64,000 nt of DNA from an uncultured Desulfovibrio sp. (GTDB lineage Bacteria > Desulfobacterota > Desulfovibrionia > Desulfovibrionales > Desulfovibrionaceae), in the NCBI RefSeq assembly GCF_910584445.1, contig NZ_CAJUBO010000006.1:1-64000 (forward strand), given 5' to 3'. The notes beneath the pieces were generated by a model. The model ran no database searches. It saw nothing but the letters and a program-made list of their open reading frames with translations, and was not told the DNA's origin. Below, piece after piece: positions 34,410-41,423 of the stretch (positions are counted from its first letter, which is position 1; every line of letters starts with the position of its first letter). Made by a program: the position numbers and the translations under genes.

Positions 34410-36019
34410 AACGCCTGGAACATGCCGTTGCCCGGGAAGAGGACGGCGAGCGGCTGGACCGCATCCTGAGCCAGGCGCTTCCCGGACTCTCGCGCGGCGC
34501 CGTGCAGCGGGCCATCCGCCAGGGATGCGCGCTGGTGGACGGAACAGCGGTCTCCGCGCCGGATTTCCGCCCCCGCACCGGCCAGACGGTGCGCCTCGAC
34601 CTGCCGGAAACGGAGAGCCGCCTTGCCCCGGAAGCGGGCGAACTCTGCATCGTTCATGAGGACCGGGATCTCCTCGTCTGCCGCAAGCCTGCCGGACTCA
34701 CGGTGCATCCCTGCCCTTCCTGCCCGGAGCACACGCTCGTCCAGCGGCTTCTGGGCCGTTTTCCGCAGCTGGCGCAACTGGAAGGGGAGCGCCCCGGCAT
34801 CGTCCACCGGCTCGACAAGGATACGAGCGGTCTCATGGTGGTGGCGCTTTCGGAACCGGCGCGCCTGTCGCTGAGCGGGTCCTTCGCGCGCCGGGAGGTC
34901 CGCAAGGAATATCTCGCTCTGGTGGACGGGCTTGCGCCGGAGCGCGGCGAATGCAGGGAACCGCTGGGACGCCACCCCAGCCTCAAGACCCGCATGGCCG
35001 TTGTTCCCGCCGCAAAGGGGGGCAAAGCGGCCCACACCCGCTGGCGCCGCCTCTGGCATGCACAGGACGGCAGCGCTTCCCTGCTCGCCGTGCGGATCTT
35101 CACCGGCCGCACCCACCAGATCCGCGTGCATCTCGCCCATATGGGGCACCCCTTGCTGGGCGACGGCGTCTATGCGCCGGCAGCGGCGCGCGCCCGGGCG
35201 CCGCGCCAGATGCTCCACGCCTGGCGGCTGCGCTTTCCCCATCCGCGCAGCGGGGAGATGCTGGAGTTTTCGGACCCCCCGCCCGAGGATTTTCCCGAGA
35301 CCATCCTCCGCATTTGCCGCCGGATGGAGCGCATCGTCATCACGGGCAATCCCGGCAGCGGAAAATCCGCCCTGCGCGAGTCCATGGCCGCCCGGCACAT
35401 CCCCACCTTCAGCGCGGATGCGGATGTCGCCGCGCTCTATGCCCGGCAGGGAGAAGCCGCCGCCTGGCTCCGCGCCCTGAAGGGGGAGGCGTTCCTCACC
35501 CCTGAAGGCGCTGTTGACAAAAACGCGCTCATGACGGCCCTGCAGGATGACGCGCCGTTGCGCGCGGAACTGGAGCGCGTGGTCCATGGCCTGGTATATC
35601 GGGATCTGGAAAATTTCTGGGAGGCGGAAGAGAGCGACGGCGCAGCCGTGGCCGTGGCGGAAGTGCCGCTCTATTTTGAATGCGGCTGGCAAACGGCATT
35701 TGTCCCCCGGCCCGTGACCATCGGCGTCGCCTGCCCGCGCGGGACGCGGTGGCAACGCATGGCGGCGAACCGCCACTGGGACGAAGCCAGGATGGCCGCC
35801 CTGGAATCCTGGCAATGGCCGGAAACGCGCAAACTGGGCGCCTGCGATATTTGTGTGGACAATACGGGATCGCGCGAAGCCCTGGCGGCACGGGCAGGCG
35901 AAGTGCTGACCACGCTCGCCGAGCAGCGGCGCGCCGAAGAAAACGCCCTGCGCCGCCGGCTGGAAACGCTCTGGAACGCGAATGCCGCCCCGATACCGCC
36001 GCAGGAATCCGATGCCTGA
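34406..36019 (+). CDS. coaE: Fusion of RluA-type pseudouridine synthase and dephospho-CoA kinase
   Basis: A 537-residue two-enzyme protein. Residues ~1-305: S4-like RNA-binding region (RLDRILSQALPGLSRGAVQR) and RluA catalytic domain with GIVHRLDKDTSGLMVVA (catalytic Asp ~138), RKEYLALVDG and FTGRTHQIRVHLAHMGHPLLGD. Residues ~309-515: CoaE kinase with P-loop TGNPGSGKSALRE (~313), FSADADVAALY, and EVPLYFECGW, which finishes CoA synthesis. The frame is continuous across the junction (near 35330). A GTG start at 34406 overlaps the NlpC/P60 stop. The C-terminal ~20 residues are unassigned. Confidence 0.92.
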   Translation: MKRLEHAVAREEDGERLDRILSQALPGLSRGAVQRAIRQGCALVDGTAVSAPDFRPRTGQTVRLDLPETESRLAPEAGELCIVHEDRDLLVCRKPAGLTVHPCPSCPEHTLVQRLLGRFPQLAQLEGERPGIVHRLDKDTSGLMVVALSEPARLSLSGSFARREVRKEYLALVDGLAPERGECREPLGRHPSLKTRMAVVPAAKGGKAAHTRWRRLWHAQDGSASLLAVRIFTGRTHQIRVHLAHMGHPLLGDGVYAPAAARARAPRQMLHAWRLRFPHPRSGEMLEFSDPPPEDFPETILRICRRMERIVITGNPGSGKSALRESMAARHIPTFSADADVAALYARQGEAAAWLRALKGEAFLTPEGAVDKNALMTALQDDAPLRAELERVVHGLVYRDLENFWEAEESDGAAVAVAEVPLYFECGWQTAFVPRPVTIGVACPRGTRWQRMAANRHWDEARMAALESWQWPETRKLGACDICVDNTGSREALAARAGEVLTTLAEQRRAEENALRRRLETLWNANAAPIPPQESDA

Positions 36020-36091
36020 GGCCCGGCGGCCTTGGGCCGGAGGAAAAATGCTCTAAAAAAACTCTTGAATCTTGCCCGAAGCTGGGCCAAA

Positions 36092-37330
36092 ATGCCGCAA
36101 ATGTCTTTCGAACTCTTCGTGGCCTTGCGCTACCTGTTTTCACGGCGCAAGCAGACCTTCATCTACGTCATCTCACTGATGTCCATCCTCGGCGTGGCTC
36201 TCGGCGTCGGCGCGCTGGTGCTCGTGCTCGGCGTCTACAACGGACTCACCACCGACATGCGCGACAAGATCCTGGGCGCCAACGCCCACGGCATCGTCAT
36301 GTCCCATGTGCCCGCGGCCTTTGAGCAGGACACGCCCGCGCTGCTGGAACGCATCCGCGCGGTGGAGGGTGTCACGGGGTCCATGCCCTTCATCTATACG
36401 GAAGTCATGCTTTCCGCCGGGGGCGGCGTCAAGGGCGTTGTTCTGCGCGGCATCGACCCCGCCACGGCCCCCACCGTGCTCTCCATGCTCACGGAACTGC
36501 GCTCCGGCCAGGCAAAAGACCTGGAGCGCGAGGGAACGCCCGGCATCATCGTGGGCGACGAGCTTGCCCGCCGCCTCGGCCTGTTCGTGGGCAGCCGCGC
36601 CAACCTGCTGTCACCGGCCGGCCAGAAGGGCGCCGCCGGCTATTCCCCGCGCATCCGCCCCTTTGAAGTGGTGGGCATCTTCAAGACCGGCATGTTCGAG
36701 TACGATTCCTCGCTGGCCTTTGTCAGCCTGGAGGCCGCGCGCGATGTGCTGGGCCTGCCCCCCGGCTTTCTCTCGGGCATCGAGATCACCGTCCGCGACC
36801 TCTTCCGCGCCGACGAAACCGCCATCCGGCTGGCCGAGGCCCTCGGCGCGCCGTTCTACGTCCGCACCTGGATGGACATGAACGCCAATCTCTTTGCCGC
36901 CCTCAAGCTGGAAAAGATCGGCATGTTCATCCTGCTGGCAATGGTGGTGCTTATCGGCTCCTTCTCCATCGTCACGAGTCTGGTCATGCTCGTCATGGAA
37001 AAGACCCGCGATATCGCGGTCATGATGTCCATGGGCGCCACACGCGGCATGATCCGTCGCATCTTCATGCTCCAGGGCTGCATCATCGGGCTTGTGGGCA
37101 CGCTGCTCGGCTATGGCTTCGGCCTCGGACTCGGCTGGCTGCTCAAGCGCTACCGCTTCATCAAGCTCCCGGAAAATGTCTATACGCTGGACCATCTGCC
37201 CATCAGCATCACGCTCTCCGATGTCCTCATCGTAGGCGCGAGCGCCATGCTCCTCTGCTTCCTCGCCACCCTGTATCCGGCGCGCCAGGCCGCCCGGCTG
37301 GAACCAGCCGAAGCCCTGCGGTACGAATAG
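36092..37330 (+). CDS. lolC: Lipoprotein-releasing ABC transporter permease LolC/E
   Basis: A 412-residue MacB/FtsX-type permease that extracts lipoproteins from the inner membrane for LolA. The N-terminal helix follows FELFVALRYLFSRRKQTFIY, a periplasmic domain spans ~55-265, and three C-terminal helices (around LEKIGMFILLAMVVLIGSFS) end in LYPARQAARLEPAEALRYE. There is only one permease gene, as in species with a homodimeric LolF-like pump. The start is unclear: ATG 36092 or 36101 give the usual N-terminus but no strong ribosome binding site. An excellent GGAGG-ATG at 36048 reads only two codons before a stop. Confidence 0.9.
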   Translation: MPQMSFELFVALRYLFSRRKQTFIYVISLMSILGVALGVGALVLVLGVYNGLTTDMRDKILGANAHGIVMSHVPAAFEQDTPALLERIRAVEGVTGSMPFIYTEVMLSAGGGVKGVVLRGIDPATAPTVLSMLTELRSGQAKDLEREGTPGIIVGDELARRLGLFVGSRANLLSPAGQKGAAGYSPRIRPFEVVGIFKTGMFEYDSSLAFVSLEAARDVLGLPPGFLSGIEITVRDLFRADETAIRLAEALGAPFYVRTWMDMNANLFAALKLEKIGMFILLAMVVLIGSFSIVTSLVMLVMEKTRDIAVMMSMGATRGMIRRIFMLQGCIIGLVGTLLGYGFGLGLGWLLKRYRFIKLPENVYTLDHLPISITLSDVLIVGASAMLLCFLATLYPARQAARLEPAEALRYE

Positions 37331-37332
37331 CC

Positions 37333-38019
37333 ATGGCCGCCATCTACGTTTTTTCCGATGTGAGCAAGTCCTTCCCGGGCGCGGAGGAAGATCTGGAGAT
37401 TTTCCGGCATCTCGATCTTGCGGTGGAAGAGGGGGAGGCCCTTGCCATCGTGGGGGCCTCGGGTTCGGGCAAGTCCACCCTGCTGCACCTCATGGGCGCG
37501 CTGGACAGGCCCACCGCCGGGACCGTCCGTTTTGACGGGCGGGATATGGCCGCCATGGGTCCGGACGAACAGGCGGCCTTCCGCAACAAGAGCCTGGGCT
37601 TCGTCTTTCAGTTCCATCATTTGCTGCCGGAATTTTCCGCGCTGGAAAATGTCGCCATGCCTGCGCTCATCAGCGGAAAACGGTTCGCGGAAATCGCGCC
37701 GCACGCCCGCGCCATGCTTGAACGCGTGGGGCTTGCGCGCCGCATGGACAGCAAGCCCGCCACCCTCTCCGGCGGCGAGCGCCAGCGCGTGGCTATTGCC
37801 CGGGCGCTGCTCATGCGCCCGCGGGTGCTTCTGGCCGACGAACCGACCGGCAACCTTGACGAGAATACCGGCGCCCAGGTGGGCGATCTGCTGCTTGAGC
37901 TGAATCGCGAACTGGGCATGACCCTGGTCATCGTGACGCACAATCAGGAACTGGCCGCGCGCATGGATCGCGGCCTGGAACTTCGAGCGGGGGCTCTCTA
38001 TGAGAAAGTTTTTGCCTAG
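37333..38019 (+). CDS. lolD: Lipoprotein-releasing ABC transporter ATPase LolD
   Basis: A 228-residue ABC ATPase. Walker A is GASGSGKST (~41-49), the signature is LSGGERQRVAIARAL, and Walker B is VLLADEPTGNLDE, with FQFHHLLPEF typical of LolD. It starts 2 bases after the lolC stop and overlaps bamA by 20 bases, so it is part of one transcript. It powers release of outer-membrane lipoproteins together with the permease. Confidence 0.95.
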   Translation: MAAIYVFSDVSKSFPGAEEDLEIFRHLDLAVEEGEALAIVGASGSGKSTLLHLMGALDRPTAGTVRFDGRDMAAMGPDEQAAFRNKSLGFVFQFHHLLPEFSALENVAMPALISGKRFAEIAPHARAMLERVGLARRMDSKPATLSGGERQRVAIARALLMRPRVLLADEPTGNLDENTGAQVGDLLLELNRELGMTLVIVTHNQELAARMDRGLELRAGALYEKVFA

Positions 38020-40777
38020 GGTGCTGCGCGGGATTCTGTGCATGGCGGCGCTGGCCTGCGCTGCGGCCCTCGTGCCGCACACGGCCGCCCAGGCCGCCAA
38101 TGCCGGGCAGCCCACGGTGCTCGTCCTGCCTTTTCAGGCCACTGCCGGACCCGACATGCCGGACGCCTCCCGCGATGTGCCGCAGCTCATCATCACCAAT
38201 CTTGAACAAAACGGGCTGCGCGCGGTTCCGCTGAACCGCGCGGCGGGCCTTCTGCGGGCTTCCAACAGCGAAACCATCGACCTCGCCGCCGCACGCCGCC
38301 TGGGACGCCAGGCGGGCGCCGACCTCGTCATCTACGGCAATTTCAACCAGCTTGGCGACGGCTTCACCATGGAGACGCGCCTTGTGCCCGTGGACAAGGG
38401 CGAGGTGGTCCCCGCGGCCTTTGAGCGCCAGTCCCTGCTGGCTCTTGGCGAATGCGCGTCCGCTCTGGCCGCGCGCGCCTCCTCCATGGTGGCCCGGCCT
38501 GCGGTTGCCGCTCCCCAGCCGGCTCCCGCCGCATCCGGCACCGGGCTGGTGCCCATGGGGTCGCCCGCTGCCGCCACCGGCGGCCTGGCGGACGTCCAGG
38601 TGCGCGGCATGAACGTGCTCGACCCGGATACCGTCCTTATGCGCCTGACCATCCGCAAGGGTGACACCCCGGATGCCAACGCCATCAATGAAGAAGTGAA
38701 GCGCATCTGGGACATGGGCTATTTCAGCGACGTCCAGGCCTCGCTGGAGGGCAATGTCCTGATCTTCACCGTGGTGGAGAAGCCGCGCATCGACAATATC
38801 ATCGTCGAGGGGTCCCATGAGGTGGACGCCGAGGACGTCATAGCGGCCATGGGCACCAAGCCCGGCAGCGTGCTCAACGAACAGATGCTTTCCGACGACC
38901 TGCAAAAGATCGCCGAACTCTACCGCAAGGACGGCTTCTATCTCGCCAAGGCCAGCTACCGCCTGCAGGACCGCCCCGGCGGCCGTGGCGCCGTGCTCGT
39001 CATCACGGTCAATGAGGGCAACAAGCTCTATATCAAGGAAGTGGACATCGAGGGCATCAAGGAACTCGACAAGGACGACATGGACAAGTACCTGGCCCTC
39101 AAGCCCCGGGGCATGTTCTCGTGGCTCACGGGTTCCGGCGTGCTCAAGGAGGAATACCTCGAGCGCGACACCAACGCCATCGCCGCCTACGGACTCAACC
39201 AGGGCTTCATCGACATCCAGGTTTCCGCACCCGAGGTCGAGTACAAGCCCGACGGCATCTACGTCAAATTCATCGTTCATGAAGGCCCCCGTTACACGGT
39301 GCGCGACGTCAAGTTTGCCGGCGACATCATCGACAGCGAAGACAAGATGCTGGAAGTCGTCCAGATGGATGACTGGAAAAAGGACAACGACTATTTCTCG
39401 CTCACCGTCATGCAGGAGGACAGCAAGCGCCTGACGGACTTTTACGCCGATTACGGCTACGCCTTCGCCGAGGTGGACACCAAGCTCATCAAGGCCGAAG
39501 ACGGCAGCCCCCAGGTGGATGTGGGCTATCTTGTGGACAAAAAGCAGAAAGTCTTCATCCGCCGCCTCAGCGTCGAGGGCAATACCAAGACGCGCGACAA
39601 CGTCATCCTGCGCGAGATGCGCCTCGGCGACGGTGACATGTACGAAGGCGCCAAGCTGCGCCGCTCCACGGAGCGCCTGAACCGCCTGCGCTATTTCTCC
39701 GCCGTGGACATGGAACTCGTGCCCACGGGCAATGAGGACGAGGTGGACCTCAAGGTCAAGGTCAAGGAGGCCAATACCGGCGCGCTCATGGGCGGCATCG
39801 GGTACTCCACCTATTACGATGTGGGCGTGACCGCCTCCATCATGGAGCGCAACCTCTTTGGCCGGGGCTACTGGCTCCAGCTCCAGGGATTCTTTTCCTG
39901 GCGGCGCACGTCGGGCGTCCTGTCGTTCACCAATCCGCGCCTCTATGACACGGACCTGTCCGTCGGCAACGATCTCTATTATACCCACGACTATTGGGAC
40001 GACTTCACCAAGGACACCATCGGCGACACCATCCGCGCCTCCTATCCCATCGGGGAATACACCACCGTGGGCCTTGCCTACCGCCTGGAGCGCTACGAAC
40101 TCTATGACGTGGATGAATATGCCTCGCCCTATATCAGCGACTACAAGGGCACCAACTGGACAAGCGCGCTCTCCGGCCGCATCCTCCGCGATACCACCGA
40201 CCAGCGGGATCGCCCCACGCGCGGCACCATCGCCCGGCTCTGGGGCGAATACGGTGGCGGCATCCTCGGCGGCACGGACAACTTCATCAAGGCCGTTGCC
40301 GACTGGCAGGGCTTCTGGTCGTTCAATCCGGAAAACACGTTCCATGTGCGCGCCCGCGTCGGCGGCGTTTTCCAGAATGGCGACGACCCCGTGCCCGTAT
40401 TCGAGCGTTTCTGGCTCGGCGGTATGGACAGCATCCGCGGCTACTCCTATTCCGACCTTTCGCCCCGTGACTACAAGTACGAGGGCGAGCAGATCGGCGG
40501 TGACCGCATGGGCGTGCTGAATGTGGAGTATATCTGGACCTTCCAGAAAGACATGGGGCTTGCCATCGTGCCGTTCTTTGACGCGGGCTTCAATATCGAC
40601 CAGAAAACCATGGGCGATGAGCTGGACAAGTACATCGTGGCCTCGGCCGGGCTGGAACTGCGCTGGCGCTCGCCCATGGGCGACCTGCGTATCGCCTACG
40701 GCATCCCTCTTGTTCAGGATTATGACGGGGAACGCGAGCAGGGACGCCTTGAATTCAGCATGGGGCAGTTCTTTTAG
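38000..40777 (+). CDS. bamA: Outer-membrane assembly factor BamA with extra N-terminal TolB/FlgO-like domain
   Basis: A 925-residue Omp85 protein. Signal peptide ~1-33. Residues ~38-155 (TVLVLPFQATAGPD, PQLIITNLEQNGLRAV, ARRLGRQAGADLVIYGNF) look like a TolB-N/FlgO-type alpha/beta domain, not a POTRA; an Ala/Pro linker follows (~158-190). POTRA repeats cover ~195-590 (VEKPRIDNIIVEGSHEVDAE, NEGNKLYIKEVDIEGIKEL, VHEGPRYTVRDVKFAGD, KQKVFIRRLSVEGNTKTRD). The beta barrel begins at ~592 and ends in F, with GGMDSIRGYSYSDLSP as the conserved loop-6 VRGF-like motif. It folds outer-membrane proteins. It overlaps lolD by 20 bases; its TAG stop abuts repeat B. Confidence 0.94.
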   Translation: MRKFLPRVLRGILCMAALACAAALVPHTAAQAANAGQPTVLVLPFQATAGPDMPDASRDVPQLIITNLEQNGLRAVPLNRAAGLLRASNSETIDLAAARRLGRQAGADLVIYGNFNQLGDGFTMETRLVPVDKGEVVPAAFERQSLLALGECASALAARASSMVARPAVAAPQPAPAASGTGLVPMGSPAAATGGLADVQVRGMNVLDPDTVLMRLTIRKGDTPDANAINEEVKRIWDMGYFSDVQASLEGNVLIFTVVEKPRIDNIIVEGSHEVDAEDVIAAMGTKPGSVLNEQMLSDDLQKIAELYRKDGFYLAKASYRLQDRPGGRGAVLVITVNEGNKLYIKEVDIEGIKELDKDDMDKYLALKPRGMFSWLTGSGVLKEEYLERDTNAIAAYGLNQGFIDIQVSAPEVEYKPDGIYVKFIVHEGPRYTVRDVKFAGDIIDSEDKMLEVVQMDDWKKDNDYFSLTVMQEDSKRLTDFYADYGYAFAEVDTKLIKAEDGSPQVDVGYLVDKKQKVFIRRLSVEGNTKTRDNVILREMRLGDGDMYEGAKLRRSTERLNRLRYFSAVDMELVPTGNEDEVDLKVKVKEANTGALMGGIGYSTYYDVGVTASIMERNLFGRGYWLQLQGFFSWRRTSGVLSFTNPRLYDTDLSVGNDLYYTHDYWDDFTKDTIGDTIRASYPIGEYTTVGLAYRLERYELYDVDEYASPYISDYKGTNWTSALSGRILRDTTDQRDRPTRGTIARLWGEYGGGILGGTDNFIKAVADWQGFWSFNPENTFHVRARVGGVFQNGDDPVPVFERFWLGGMDSIRGYSYSDLSPRDYKYEGEQIGGDRMGVLNVEYIWTFQKDMGLAIVPFFDAGFNIDQKTMGDELDKYIVASAGLELRWRSPMGDLRIAYGIPLVQDYDGEREQGRLEFSMGQFF

Positions 40778-41077
40778 AGCATTTTGCTGAGGAAAATATC
40801 TGTAGAACAGATATTTTCCTCAGGTTTCGCTGCCTCGCTCCAGCCGTTGCGACGCAGGAAGCTACGGATGGAGACAGCAATTGGTTACCGCGACAGCCAG
40901 TCAACGGAACCGCTGTCGCTATCCGTACGCAGGCAGAGCCTGCCAACGGCGAGCGCCATTTCCCCACAAAGCGGGACAAGTGGCGGAAAAGCGTGGTTTT
41001 TCCGCCTTATTACTCGGCGCGGGCGTCTGCTCCCGCAGCCGCCAGAGAGTTCCACAATTTCATTGCGAAAACGCTCT
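40776..41077 (+). repeat. Dispersed repeat family B, copy 2 (with insertion)
   Basis: It begins with the AG of the bamA TAG stop (TAGAGCATTTTGC). A perfect 17-bp stem, 40787-40803 with 40807-40823 and a 3-base loop, makes a strong hairpin just after bamA. GTTTCGCTGCC follows, then a 124-base insertion, then GCGGGACAAGTGGCGGAAAAGCG to GCGAAAACGCTCT. Without the insertion it aligns with copy 1 over ~175 bases. Confidence 0.9.
40835..40958 (+). repeat. Nested ~124-bp palindromic element inside repeat B
   Basis: Its ends are related inverted repeats (CGCTCCAGCCGTTG left; CAACGGCGAGCG right), and inner segments also pair (TACGGATGGAGACAGC with GCTGTCGCTATCCGTA), so the unit can fold into one long imperfect hairpin. 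The other three family-B copies have only 4 bases here. It resembles a MITE; no coding capacity is seen. Confidence 0.75.
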
Positions 41078-41106
41078 CATCAAAAACCCCGCCCCGCCTG
41101 ATCAGG

Positions 41107-41137
41107 AAAGGCCGTCGTGCATATCACGGCGGCCTTT
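41107..41137. terminator. Bidirectional hairpin terminator
   Basis: AAAGGCCGTCGTG (41107-41119) pairs with CACGGCGGCCTTT (41125-41137), 13 pairs with one wobble and a 5-base loop. A-rich before and T-rich after, so it could act in both directions. Confidence 0.75.
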
Positions 41138-41423
41138 CTGGCATGAAATGTGCTTAATCGGCAGGGTCTTGTCCGCTTCCTGCCGCCCTTAAGCGTGCCG
41201 GAAATCGGACGATAACCTCAACAGGCAACCACGCCCAGGGCTGCGTGAGGCCGCAGCTCCCAAAATCGGAAGCAGACTGCGGTCCCGCCATGCGGTCCTG
41301 CAACTGTTTTTGCGTCTTTACCTCTGGCGGTGTAAACTCCGGCACGGACGTACCCGCCCAAAGCGACGTGATGCCAGGCAGAGGCGCGCGCCCTGTCTCC
41401 ACCCCAGAACCGCGAGAGCCGCA
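41138..41423. other. Non-coding stretch before the amidase gene
   Basis: Last 286 bases of a 646-base gene-free region after bamA. I see no coding frame with normal codon use, no clear promoter and no RNA gene. The in-frame extension upstream of the amidase (from 41310) would be arginine-rich and lacks a ribosome binding site. Confidence 0.5.

Noticed and set aside
36032..36091. TTG start for lolC at 36032
   Set aside because: It would add 20 residues not expected for LolC/E, and the best ribosome site (36039) lies downstream of this codon.
40776..41077. Insertion sequence after bamA
   Set aside because: The region has repeats and palindromes, but no frame encodes a transposase, so it is called a non-autonomous repeat.
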